NCBI RefSeq assembly: GCF_015602705.1
Contig: NZ_CP059081.1
Location: 1,869,702-1,933,701 of the forward strand
DNA from: Acinetobacter lwoffii
GTDB taxonomy: Bacteria > Pseudomonadota > Gammaproteobacteria > Pseudomonadales > Moraxellaceae
Direction: 5' to 3'
Length of the DNA: 64,000 nucleotides
Both the position numbers and the translations under genes were made by a program. The notes beneath the pieces are model-generated. The model worked only from the letters and a program-made list of their open reading frames with translations, was not told where the DNA came from and ran no database searches. This document shows, in pieces, positions 27,940 to 36,373 of the stretch (its first letter is position 1; each line of letters begins with the position of its first letter).

Positions 27940-27955
27940 GAATATACGCATATTC
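27940..27955. promoter_or_regulatory. ArsR operator-like palindrome upstream of the second arsC
   Basis: GAATAT-ACGC-ATATTC is a perfect 6+6 inverted repeat located 39 bases before the arsC2 ATG and sharing its core with the site before arsR. Confidence 0.55.
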
Positions 27956-28050
27956 GCAATATAAAATATATGTGCTTTATGAATAAAATCTGAGATGAGG
28001 ACTCTAAAACCATTGGAAACAGTTTCAAAATGAGGCTGTCTTATGTCTAG

Positions 28051-28310
28051 GATACTGGGAGCAGTCCAGTTGATCCGGATGCTTATTACGGAGACATGCA
28101 ATCTGATGACATTATTATGGTTCGTTACGGTGATGATGCTACTTTCAAAAATTAGTTATTGAGACAAATGGAAAAAGATATCTTCAGGCTCTAAGTCCAG
28201 AGTTCAAGCCAAATATTATTGAGTTAAACAACCAATGTATATTTGTAGGTCAGGTAGTTAACTGTATACGCTATGTTTATCGAGCGAGAACAAGATTTAG
28301 AAAGAATTAA
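28051..28310 (+). pseudogene. Remnant of an S24 (LexA/UmuD/CI-type) repressor or peptidase C-terminal domain
   Basis: Two overlapping frames give, in order, SPVDPDAYYGD, DDIIMVRYGD, then after a one-base shift near 28150 LVIETNGKRYLQALSPEF, PNIIELNNQCIFVGQVV and a stop at 28308. The order (acidic GD segment, IIMVR strand, GKRYLQALSPEF, FVGQVV) follows the C-terminal peptidase S24 fold of phage repressors and UmuD. The N-terminal DNA-binding half is missing (in-frame TAG at 28048). It suggests a vanished prophage or island. Alignment is by eye only. Confidence 0.45.
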
Positions 28311-28331
28311 CAAAAGCCAATATATTCAGCG

Positions 28332-28682
28332 TTGTCTAAATTGATAAAATCGCCGTTTTCTACAGAAAATTTAAGATTGTTAAGGATTGAAGTGAATATT
28401 CAAAATGATTTACCAGAACTAAGTAATTACAGTGAGTTAAGCACTAAAGAGCAATTAACTATCCATCAAATGCTTATTTCGTACGTACGCTCAGATCACC
28501 TCTATAATATTATCTTGACTCATAATGTTGAACCTTACGACTTAGTTAAACTTGTAAGTATTAGTTTTGAGAATAGAGATGCTGCTATCTGGGTTCATTT
28601 TGAAACTATTACAGCTGAGAGACTGACAATGCCTCTCGATTTTATTTCAAGAATAGAAGTATGTAATTACGAAGTTTTTTAA
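28332..28682 (+). CDS. Hypothetical protein, 116 aa
   Basis: An open frame starting at TTG 28332 (alternative GTG near 28393) and ending at 28682. No signal peptide or membrane helix; mixed alpha/beta composition with VSISFENRDAAIWVHFETIT. I recognise no family. Base composition is AT-rich like the surrounding accessory DNA. A small 5-bp hairpin (TCCCC/GGGGA, 28696-28712) follows. Possibly the tail of a larger decayed gene. Confidence 0.4.
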   Translation: MSKLIKSPFSTENLRLLRIEVNIQNDLPELSNYSELSTKEQLTIHQMLISYVRSDHLYNIILTHNVEPYDLVKLVSISFENRDAAIWVHFETITAERLTMPLDFISRIEVCNYEVF

Positions 28683-28713
28683 GACTAGAATCGAGTCCCC
28701 CTAGCGTGGGGAT

Positions 28714-28884
28714 TTATGTTAAATAAGATCTAAGACAAAATAGAAATACTCCTGGTAACATACATAAGAAGCCAGCAGCTTTTGCAGCCATATAATTCTT
28801 GACCTTTTTATGGGAAATATGTGGTCTAAAAATTATCCCTGTAAAACATCATATAAATCCTATAATTATTAGAAACGATGACAT
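28714..28884 (-). pseudogene. Small membrane protein gene with a premature stop
   Basis: From ATG at 28884 the frame reads MSSFLIIIGFI, a TGA codon, then CFTGIIFRPHISHKKVKNYM and AAGFLCMLPGVFLFCL to a TAA at 28714 (57 codons). Two hydrophobic segments on either side of a basic loop suggest a two-helix inner-membrane protein; the TGA sits where tryptophan (TGG) would fit in the first helix. Unknown function. Confidence 0.4.
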
Positions 28885-29159
28885 GATTTTAATCTCTTAT
28901 TTTTCTAAGTTCATATTAAACAATCCGATATGTACGAGTTCTCTTTTATAAGATTCTCTATATAATTCAAAGTTAAATAACAATAAACTTTATATTTTTT
29001 CTTATATGTGAAGCTTATCCCAAAAAATTTAAAGGAAACTATATACCAGCTCTTATAAGATTGTCCCCCCCAATGCGTACAATGAAGATAAACTGTTGAA
29101 TGATTTGGATAAATCACTAAATTAATATAAATATTATTATAATATAAAGGGTTAGACAC

Positions 29160-29541
29160 TTTTCCTTTCGACTTTACAATTTCCTTTCGTTGTTAATAAT
29201 TAAGATACATTTAAAATGCTTCTTTAGAACTATAATTTTGAAAATTTTTTGGTAGCTTCGATTCATTATGACTTTTTATATATTTCTAATACTTATGAAT
29301 ATCGCAGCTATAATGGCAGTGATTGCATTTTTTCATAAGTAATAAGAAAATTACATCTTGGTATTTCTAACCGCAGGCTAATTTTAAATTTCATTATAAA
29401 AATAAATTTCTTTAAGTATTATTTTTAGTATAAATTTCACACATTTCTATATAATACCTATTTTAGGCTCCCGTTTATAAGAATTACTCATATATTGAGT
29501 ATTTCGCATATATATTCTTACTGTTGCAGTAGGTTCACTTC
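29160..29541. other. AT-rich spacer before the cyclase gene
   Basis: Nothing convincing is seen. A 24-codon frame at 29268-29342 on the plus strand (MTFYIFLILMNIAAIMAVIA) could encode a one-helix membrane peptide but has no Shine-Dalgarno, so it is only noted. Confidence 0.3.
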
Positions 29542-30486
29542 ATGAATAATATTAACTTTAAGAACTTTGAAGAAGCTGGCCAAGCCATTTTAAAATTCTT
29601 ATCTCAACGCTTTGGCTTCAAATTGTGGATGATTACTCGTACTGAGGGTGACGACTGGATTGTATTATTGAGTGAAGATAATGGCTATAACGTTAAGCCC
29701 GGACAAGTATTTCATTGGGCAGACTCATTCTGCTCACACATGGTACAAAGTAATATGCCTCGTATTGCTCCCTATTCACCTGATATTCAAGTTTACGCAG
29801 ATGCACCTATAAATCACCTAGTCTCAATTAAAGCCTATATCGGCCAACCTCTGTATAAAGAAGATGGCTCTCTTTTTGGCACTCTATGTGCAATTGATCC
29901 CGAACCTCAACCTAAAATTCTTGTTGAAGATGCTCCATTATTCGAGTTGATAGCAAAGGTACTCAGTTATACGATTCAAGCTGATATGAAAGCTGCTGAG
30001 TACATACGTAAAGCTGAGCGTTTTGAAATAGAAGCAATGTCCGACCCAATGACTGGACTTTTCAACCGTCGTGCTTGGGATGAGCTTATTATCAAAGAGG
30101 AAGAGCGCTGTAAGCGTTATGGTCACCCTACTGCTATTCTTATGATAGACCTTAATGATCTTAAGATCACAAATGATACTCTGGGTCATGCTGCAGGTGA
30201 TGAGCTCATTCAAAGAATGGCTTTAGCTCTCAAAAACACGGTACGTAGTAATGATATTATCGCTCGCTTAGGGGGTGATGAGTTTGCTGTGATGACCATT
30301 GAAACTAACTTAGAGCATGCGAAGAAGCTTGCATTAAGAATTCAAAATACTTTTACAAAAGTTGGAATTAGTGCTGCAATTGGCTTTGCAATGCGTAATC
30401 CAACCTTTGGGTTAGCTGAAGCTATCAAAGAAGCAGATGCAAAGATGTATCAGAATAAAGTTATGGTCAAATCGAGTAGCCATTAA
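29542..30486 (+). CDS. GAF-GGDEF diguanylate cyclase
   Basis: 314 residues. N-terminal GAF domain (about 10-155) with the ending GSLFGTLCAIDPEP typical of small-ligand GAFs, followed by a GGDEF domain (about 175-310). The active site GGDEF is intact (244-248) and preceded by DPMTGLFNRRA. The inhibitory c-di-GMP site RxxD is present as RSND (235-238), exactly five residues before GGDEF, so product inhibition is expected. No transmembrane helices: a soluble cyclase. It lies in the accessory block among decayed genes but looks fully functional. Confidence 0.92.
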   Translation: MNNINFKNFEEAGQAILKFLSQRFGFKLWMITRTEGDDWIVLLSEDNGYNVKPGQVFHWADSFCSHMVQSNMPRIAPYSPDIQVYADAPINHLVSIKAYIGQPLYKEDGSLFGTLCAIDPEPQPKILVEDAPLFELIAKVLSYTIQADMKAAEYIRKAERFEIEAMSDPMTGLFNRRAWDELIIKEEERCKRYGHPTAILMIDLNDLKITNDTLGHAAGDELIQRMALALKNTVRSNDIIARLGGDEFAVMTIETNLEHAKKLALRIQNTFTKVGISAAIGFAMRNPTFGLAEAIKEADAKMYQNKVMVKSSSH

Positions 30487-30553
30487 TTAAACTACTTACC
30501 CGATGCAGTCTTTGTATCTGGTAAGGCCTTATCTACAATCTGAAGATGTACTA

Positions 30554-30782
30554 TTGAAATAATTCAATATAACCGAAAACCCTAGAGATTTTTTGAAATA
30601 AAAACTATTATTTTTCATATTATTAAGAGCTTTAATCCGTTTTAATTCTGCACTTAGCCCTATCAAAATTGCGACTTTTCCAACAAAAATCCTGCAGTTT
30701 ATTCCCAGGTTTTTGATCAAACGGTTAGGATCAACAATTTACTTTTATCATGAAGACTGATTATAAAAATAATAAAAGTCCA
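30554..30782. repeat. Dispersed repeat, copy B (decayed tail of sensor kinase gene plus spacer)
   Basis: Homologous to 21765-21980. It starts with ATTGAAAT-AATTCAATA, the kinase's final codons with one base lost and a stop created, then the 31-base identical stretch at 30574, and ends near TATAAAAATAATAA at 30762. Together the two copies bracket 8.8 kb of accessory DNA. Confidence 0.75.
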
Positions 30783-31120
30783 TGCCAAAAAACCTTAAGT
30801 TCGCCAGCGAGCGCCGTAGTGACCAACGTAAAAAAGTCATACAAGCCGAAATGCTGCAGGCCCAAACATTTATACAGATCTATCTGCTCTTACCTTTCTT
30901 CTTTAAGGCATATCAGCATCAGCAACATCTTACGATGCGCAAACCCTAGAAGATGTCATCTAGCATGAAGCAAGCGCTGTGCGTGATAAAAAATTGACTG
31001 AACCTACACTGCGAATCTGCCTGTGGCTGATCAGCCTATTCCAGCCGAGTACAACGCAAGTGCAGCACTTCAATCAATTTATTAATTTGCGGCACTTTGA
31101 GCTGAAATATTTAAGCTAAA
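30783..31120 (+). pseudogene. Decayed hypothetical gene, about 110 codons
   Basis: ATG at 30783 opens MPKNLKFASERRSDQRKKV and QAEMLQAQTFIQIYLLLPFF; after a frameshift near 30940 the sequence continues as AQTLEDVI, a TAG, then HEASAVRDKKLTEPTLRICL and LISLFQPSTTQVQHFNQFIN to a stop at about 31120. The coherent second half suggests one former gene of about 110 codons. No family recognised. It follows repeat copy B, so it may be what once lay downstream of the sensor kinase. Confidence 0.45.
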
Positions 31121-31433
31121 TGTCATGAATAGACATATCTGCCAGTGCACCAAACTTTTCATCAAACGGCGCTAATTGTTCTTTGACGTATTTGGATCCG
31201 CGAAGTTTACGGCCATGCTCATCATAGTATTTATGAAAAAGTGTTTTGAAGGGATAGTACTGTTTTATGCTCAAGTCTTCCGCCATCTGATTGACCTTCG
31301 CTTCAAGCATCTTTTGAGCTACCCCTTGCTCACATTCTTTTGCGGTATCACGAGTTGCTGAAGAACGTTTTCCATTGATCATTAGTTCAATGTAGTAGGC
31401 CGAACCGCGCTTTCTGGGCTTGGGTAATTTCAT
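31116..31433 (-). pseudogene. Tyrosine integrase, N-terminal stub
   Basis: About 105 residues from ATG 31433: a basic arm-binding domain (KLPKPRKRGSAYYIELMING) and the start of the SAM-like core-binding domain (FKTLFHKYYDEHGRKL, KYVKEQLAPF). The catalytic domain with its R-H-R-Y residues is missing; the frame ends at 31116. The frame also extends upstream to 31541, but the residues before 31433 do not look like integrase. Its position 176 bases from tRNA-Val, pointing away from it, is that of an integrase at the end of a tRNA-inserted island or prophage. Confidence 0.72.
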
Positions 31434-31608
31434 GACGTAATTTCCAAAATTCTTGACGTAAACTTGACGTAAGTTTAACGGCAATAACTGCATAAAATAC
31501 GGGTTTTGCAGATAGTGCGGATAACGGCTCACTTTACTCAAGGCATTAAAAAAGGGCTTTAAGCTACTGTTTTCGCTTAAAACCCTTATAACATAACGTT
31601 TAGAATCT

Positions 31609-31685
31609 TGGTAGGTATAAGCAGACTCGAACTGCTGACCTCTACGATGTCAACGTAGCGCTCTAACCAACTGAGCTATACACCT
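31609..31685 (-). tRNA. tRNA-Val (anticodon GAC)
   Basis: 77 bases with CCA encoded. Acceptor stem AGGTGTA/TATACCT, D-loop AGCTCAGTTGGTTAGAGC, anticodon arm CTACG-TTGACAT-CGTAG with anticodon GAC, T-loop GTTCGAGTC. The 3' end faces the integrase stub. Confidence 0.95.
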
Positions 31686-31732
31686 AGAATGCTTGGCATA
31701 TTATAAATTTTTCCGACCGAAAACAAGCCTTT

Positions 31733-33727
31733 TCATTTAGTTTTTAAAACGTCCGCGCAAGTTTTAAGCAAATCCTTGAATTTTTTCAATTCTTGTTCAG
31801 TTATTGGGGTTCCCGAATAAAGATTTTTTTCAAAAACCTGTATAGCTTGAATAAAGGCAGTCTGGTTTTCAATCTGAACCTGTTGAGATAAACGCTGCAT
31901 CCAGTGATGAAAAGTTTCTGCAGGCTGTTTTTTGAGATGATCAGTTAGAGATTGATTCAGCTGTTGAATCGCACGATCAAATGGAGATTGCGCCTGTCGG
32001 GCTTTTAGATAAATTCTGAAGATATAGGCCAAAATCAATAGTGCAATACTGCCCAGTAAAATTATGACACTCGAATAAACTGAACCGAGTCCTAATTTTG
32101 ATAACCAGCTCTGTTGTGATTCTGCATTATAACCCACCACCTTACTTTGCCATTGGTAGCTGGCATAATCGCTCCAAACACGTAGTTTGGTGATCCATAG
32201 ATTATGCTGCGAGTTCCAGATCGACTGATTTGCCGATACCCATGCATCCTGAGAAAGCAGATTTTGCATACCATCATCTATACGCTGTGGAGTGATCATT
32301 GCGGTTGGATCAAAGCGTTGCCATTTCTGGTCAATCCAGACTTCTGTCCAGGCGTGCGCATCGAGCTGCCGGACTTCCCAGCTCATGCGATCTGGTGCCA
32401 ACTCCCCCCCCTGATAGCCGGTGACCACCCGTGCAGGAATCCCGACATAACGCATCAACATCACGAAACTCGAGGCATAGTGTTCACAAAATCCCTGACG
32501 GGAATTAAACAGGAATTCATCAATCCGGTTTTGCCCCAATTGGCCCGGCTTCAGGGTATAAACAAAGTTATTCTGTCGATACCAATTCAAGACTTTCTGT
32601 ACATAACGCCGAGGATCTTCCGCACTTTGCGCATATAGACGTTGTGCTAATTGTTGCGCTCGCGGGTCAAGCCGGCGCTGCACCTGAGTATTCGTTCGCT
32701 CGATATATTGCGTTGGCAAAGTCTGAGGGTCATATTCTGTCCCGATCCATTGTAACGAAATCGGTTCAACACGTTGCGTGAGCCGTCTCGGCACAATGCT
32801 CCAATCCTGACGGTTATAATAACGGCGTTCCACAGGTATCGATTTTTCCAACCCCATGATCCAGAACACCGAAGGATCCGCAGCCAGATATTGGTAGTTC
32901 CAGCCTGTAGGTACAGGTGAAGTATCCATCGGTTGTCGCATTAAAGGCTGCTGATTGACGAAACTGCTGGTCCAGCGTTGCCCATCATATTCATCTAGCA
33001 CTAAAGCTCGCCAATAGAGTTCTGAGCGCGGCGGAAGCTTGCCGACATCACCAATAATCCGGAAAGCCAGTGAACTAGATTGGGATAATTCGGCAATATC
33101 CCCAGGTGACATACTGTCACTCATGCCGGTCATACCCTTATTTTCAGGAATGGGAATATGCCAAAGTGGCGGCAAGCGCGGAAAGAAAATAAATAGTAAA
33201 ATGAAAAATGGAACGGCGTACAAGATAAACTTGCCCACATGCTTGGCATCCTGTTGCAATGCTGCGCGCTGAGTAGTCTGCTCCTGTTCAAACTCACTGG
33301 TCTGAATCCGGTACAGGCCAATCAAACAGCTGATTAAACACAGCACAATCACGATCGCCATCCCAAAAGATTGGCTATATAGGAATGAACTGGCAGCGAC
33401 AAACAGGGCAAAATTAAACAGAATAATCAGGTCACGTTTATTTTTACTTTCCAGTGATTTGGCAAATAAAAAAGTAGATAAAACTGCTACCCCAGCCTCA
33501 ACACCAATAAAACTATGATGGCTCAAATAAATACTGCCGAGTGCCAAAGCCGTCAGTAGAAAAGTGCCCGTTTTGGGAAATGGCTGCTGACGTTTCAGGA
33601 AAATCCAGATACATACAATACTAATCGCAAAAATAATACTGAGTAGAACCGGAATAAATGCCATCTGGGCGATGAGAATCAGGCCCAAAGTCAGCACAAT
33701 CGAGGTACGGATTTTTGCATTGATCAT
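31733..33727 (-). CDS. tgpA: TgpA-like transglutaminase-domain membrane protein (DUF3488)
   Basis: 664 residues from ATG at 33727; the frame to 33835 would overlap the upstream gene. About six N-terminal membrane helices (10-180), then a periplasmic transglutaminase-like domain with Cys in QGFCEHYASSF, His in LDAHAWTEVWI and Asp in WQRFDPTA, one more membrane helix (near 555) and a cytoplasmic tail. Same architecture as the essential Pseudomonas TgpA. Last gene of a MoxR-DUF58-TgpA operon that probably modifies or assembles envelope proteins; the substrate is unknown. Confidence 0.9.
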   Translation of the reverse strand: MINAKIRTSIVLTLGLILIAQMAFIPVLLSIIFAISIVCIWIFLKRQQPFPKTGTFLLTALALGSIYLSHHSFIGVEAGVAVLSTFLFAKSLESKNKRDLIILFNFALFVAASSFLYSQSFGMAIVIVLCLISCLIGLYRIQTSEFEQEQTTQRAALQQDAKHVGKFILYAVPFFILLFIFFPRLPPLWHIPIPENKGMTGMSDSMSPGDIAELSQSSSLAFRIIGDVGKLPPRSELYWRALVLDEYDGQRWTSSFVNQQPLMRQPMDTSPVPTGWNYQYLAADPSVFWIMGLEKSIPVERRYYNRQDWSIVPRRLTQRVEPISLQWIGTEYDPQTLPTQYIERTNTQVQRRLDPRAQQLAQRLYAQSAEDPRRYVQKVLNWYRQNNFVYTLKPGQLGQNRIDEFLFNSRQGFCEHYASSFVMLMRYVGIPARVVTGYQGGELAPDRMSWEVRQLDAHAWTEVWIDQKWQRFDPTAMITPQRIDDGMQNLLSQDAWVSANQSIWNSQHNLWITKLRVWSDYASYQWQSKVVGYNAESQQSWLSKLGLGSVYSSVIILLGSIALLILAYIFRIYLKARQAQSPFDRAIQQLNQSLTDHLKKQPAETFHHWMQRLSQQVQIENQTAFIQAIQVFEKNLYSGTPITEQELKKFKDLLKTCADVLKTK

Positions 33728-33740
33728 GAATTTACCCGCC

Positions 33741-34646
33741 TTAGGCCTGCGCCAACAATTGTTTGGCTTTCCGCAGTTGTTCTTCACCTGCGCCCTGAGG
33801 CAATTCGGCCTGTGGCAAATGCAGACTATACGCACATTGCTGCTGCTCGCACTGCTCGACCAGACCCATCACAAATTCAAGTTTTTCTTCATGTGACTGA
33901 CTCGGCATATGTGCATAATGAATCTCGATACTGTGTTCATCCTCATATTGCTCAAAGACTTTGACATACAGGCCTTGTCCACGCGCAAACTGCTTCCAGG
34001 ACACTGCCTGCAAGGAATCACCTGACTGGTAATTGCGCAATTCACGGAACTCATCCATATCCGGTTCAAAACGGTTAAAGTGATATTTATTTTCTGTGCT
34101 AAAAACTTCAGCTTTAGGCGCGACCCAGGCCGAATGCTGATGATAAAGATAGGTCCAGGCTCGAACTAACCCGAAGGGATAAACCGAATAAATCTGAATC
34201 ACCGGGTAATCAAACTTGCCACGTTGCTCTGCATAAAATGGCAGAATAAATTGCTGCTTTGCTGCATTCAGATAAACTTTCGCTAGCTGATTTCCTGCTT
34301 TGATATACAAATAACGGGGGCGAAGCTGCTGCTGTTGAAAATAAAGATGCAGATTCACGCTATGACCCACCTGCCCCACATCATCTGCGATCAATTCAAT
34401 TTTCAGGTCATGCAATTGCTTAAAAGTCAGATAAAAACTGATACACAGCACCGCACTGATTAAAAAACAGAAACCTAAAATCAGGTTATTGGCATAGTTT
34501 ACCCCAGCCACAAAGGTGATGAAGATCAAAACCAGATACAGATAGCCCTGCTGATAAATAAATACCAAGACATCTTTCTGCGAGAGCTGTTTCTGCTGTG
34601 AGAATTGAAAGCGCTTGGCCAGCCATTTTTGCCAGGTTTTATCCAA
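33741..34646 (-). CDS. DUF58 domain protein of the MoxR operon
   Basis: 301 residues with two membrane helices at about 30-70 and a C-terminal DUF58 (vWA-like) domain: EFRELRNYQSGDSLQAVSWK is the family hallmark. It lies between the MoxR ATPase (12 bases upstream) and TgpA (13 bases downstream), the standard three-gene order in gammaproteobacteria. It likely links the AAA+ ATPase to the membrane protein. Molecular function unknown. Confidence 0.9.
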   Translation of the reverse strand: MDKTWQKWLAKRFQFSQQKQLSQKDVLVFIYQQGYLYLVLIFITFVAGVNYANNLILGFCFLISAVLCISFYLTFKQLHDLKIELIADDVGQVGHSVNLHLYFQQQQLRPRYLYIKAGNQLAKVYLNAAKQQFILPFYAEQRGKFDYPVIQIYSVYPFGLVRAWTYLYHQHSAWVAPKAEVFSTENKYHFNRFEPDMDEFRELRNYQSGDSLQAVSWKQFARGQGLYVKVFEQYEDEHSIEIHYAHMPSQSHEEKLEFVMGLVEQCEQQQCAYSLHLPQAELPQGAGEEQLRKAKQLLAQA

Positions 34647-34658
34647 GAGAGGACTCCT

Positions 34659-35609
34659 TTAGCTGACCGCAACCTGTTGCATCACATTAAAGGCTTCTGC
34701 CTCACTTAAACCCAGACGATGCGAAGTCACCGCGACAAATACAGCCTGCACATCATCTGGTGTGACAAAAGCACGTTGCTGAATCAAAGCATACGCTTGT
34801 GCTGCGCGCTTCAAGGCCAGAAGGCCACGCGTAGAAAGTCCATGACGGCTTTTACGGGTTTCTTCTGCCAGATCAAGCAAATATTCCTGAATCGCTTCAC
34901 TGATAAATATCTGATGCGTCAGACTTTGCAGATCCAGAATTTCATCTTCGGTAAAAATATGCGCCAGACTTGCAATCAGGGCAAAACGGGATTCCTGCTG
35001 TAATAACAGTTTTTCTGCATGGCGTGATGGATACCCCAAAGATAAACGCATCAGGAAACGGTCTAGCTGGGATTCCGGCAAAGCGTAAGTACCGCTTTGG
35101 AATAGCGGGTTTTGTGTCGCAATCACCCAGAAAGGTTTCGGTAAGGCATAGCGTACGCCATCAATGGTGGCATAGCCTTCTTCCATGGCTTCGAGTAAGG
35201 CGCTCTGGGTTTTGGGACTACAACGGTTGATTTCATCTGCCAGTAAAATCTGAGTAAAAATCGGGCCTTGTTTAAACTCGAACTGATGTTCTTTCTGGTT
35301 AAACATGTTAATACCGATGACATCACTGGCCAGCATGTCATTGGTAAATTGGATCCGCTGGAACTTTAACCCAGCCAGATGTGCCAGACTGCTGGCTAAT
35401 GTAGTTTTACCCAATCCGGGTAAATCTTCAAATAAGACATGTCCGCCTGCAATCAAACAACAGAGTGCCAGTGTGGTCTGGGCCTGCTTATCCAACACAA
35501 TGGCATTAACTTCTTCAAAAAAACGCTGGATCTTGGGTGCATAACTTGCAATTTTTTGTTCAAGCACAGTATTGATGTGTGCAATGTCGTTATTTTCCTT
35601 TTGTTTCAT
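34659..35609 (-). CDS. MoxR-family AAA+ ATPase
   Basis: 316 residues from ATG at 35609. Walker A LPGLGKTT near 60-67, Walker B LLADEINRCSP, sensor 1 ATQNP and the C-terminal helical lid (GLSTRGLLALKRAAQAYA) define the MoxR/RavA group, which act as chaperones maturing metal- or vWA-containing proteins. It is the first gene of the operon with DUF58 and TgpA. Translation upstream of 35609 is possible to 35663 but is not conserved-looking. Confidence 0.92.
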   Translation of the reverse strand: MKQKENNDIAHINTVLEQKIASYAPKIQRFFEEVNAIVLDKQAQTTLALCCLIAGGHVLFEDLPGLGKTTLASSLAHLAGLKFQRIQFTNDMLASDVIGINMFNQKEHQFEFKQGPIFTQILLADEINRCSPKTQSALLEAMEEGYATIDGVRYALPKPFWVIATQNPLFQSGTYALPESQLDRFLMRLSLGYPSRHAEKLLLQQESRFALIASLAHIFTEDEILDLQSLTHQIFISEAIQEYLLDLAEETRKSRHGLSTRGLLALKRAAQAYALIQQRAFVTPDDVQAVFVAVTSHRLGLSEAEAFNVMQQVAVS

Positions 35610-36026
35610 GCCCCAGATCACAATAATTTCCTTAATAAAACATGGCCTAAGATTAACATACACTGAAATTTAAATTTTCCCAAAAGATCAATCATCTGTC
35701 TGTGTAACTGAATAAAAATACTGATTAGAAAATGGCGAGGATTCAAATAATAGAAGAGTCAAAATGATCAGGTTGAAAAGAAGTAAGAAGCGCAGAAAAC
35801 AAATAAAATGATCGACACAAATAGAGATCATTTTTCTTTTCGCTCAAATCTCAAAATACCAATCTGAGCTCATCCATCTATTTGAAAAGAATCATACTTA
35901 AAAGGTATAGAGACTTAAGCGATTTCATGGATTTTTATAATAAAACTTTTCTACGCTAGCTCAATCAATGACCTCAGATTTAACGCGATCGTCTATTCCT
36001 CATATTAATTTTTAACGATAAAAAAA
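35610..36026. other. Intergenic region between the MoxR operon start and the cstA operon end
   Basis: About 400 AT-rich bases containing the MoxR promoter region. I see no gene, RNA or repeat here that I can support. Confidence 0.4.
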
Positions 36027-36044
36027 AGCGCCCCGAAAGGCGCT
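36027..36044 (-). terminator. Terminator of the cstA-ybdD operon
   Basis: AGCGCC/GGCGCT stem with a 6-base loop, followed on the minus strand by a run of seven T, 17 bases after the ybdD-like stop. Confidence 0.85.
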
Positions 36045-36060
36045 TGCTATGAATTAATGA

Positions 36061-36363
36061 TTAACACGGACACTTCTTCATATCACCGCCCGCAGATGGA
36101 TAACGGGAATCCACACAGTGACGATAAAATGTTTTCGGGTCCATGGCTTCCAGATCGGGATGATGCTTGCGCATATGCTCCACATAGGTCTGGTAATCAG
36201 GTACACCGACCATCAGACGGAAACTTTGCTGCAAACGTTGCCACAAGGTCGCAATCCGCGACCAGTTTTTCGGATTCAGGATTAAATCCTTTTGTGACAT
36301 CACGGTCATTTTGATGATTTTATAAATCATCGTTTTCCCGCTTTTGGCAAACTTCAGATTCAT
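36061..36363 (-). CDS. YbdD/YjiX family protein, partner of CstA
   Basis: 100 residues from ATG at 36363, chosen for AAGGGAAA upstream and a 10-base gap from the cstA stop. The family core is visible as GVPDYQTYVEHMRKHHPD, followed by FYRHCVDSRYP and a cysteine-containing end (KKCPC). It is longer than E. coli YbdD (65 aa) because of about 35 extra N-terminal residues. Small proteins of this family accompany CstA/BtsT peptide and pyruvate transporters and may be needed for their activity. Confidence 0.9.
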   Translation of the reverse strand: MNLKFAKSGKTMIYKIIKMTVMSQKDLILNPKNWSRIATLWQRLQQSFRLMVGVPDYQTYVEHMRKHHPDLEAMDPKTFYRHCVDSRYPSAGGDMKKCPC

Positions 36364-36373
36364 AATATTTCCC

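Noticed and set aside
28714-28884. Selenocysteine or TGA-as-tryptophan recoding
   Set aside because: No SECIS-like hairpin follows, and all other genes in the window use TGA as stop (for example the PilZ gene at 42372).
21765-30782. The two repeat copies as att sites of a recent integrative element
   Set aside because: Apart from 31 bases they are well diverged, and neither lies at the tRNA; a recent element would have near-identical direct repeats.
31434-31541. Longer integrase N-terminus starting at 31541
   Set aside because: The 36 extra residues are not integrase-like, while the arm-binding domain starts naturally at 31433.
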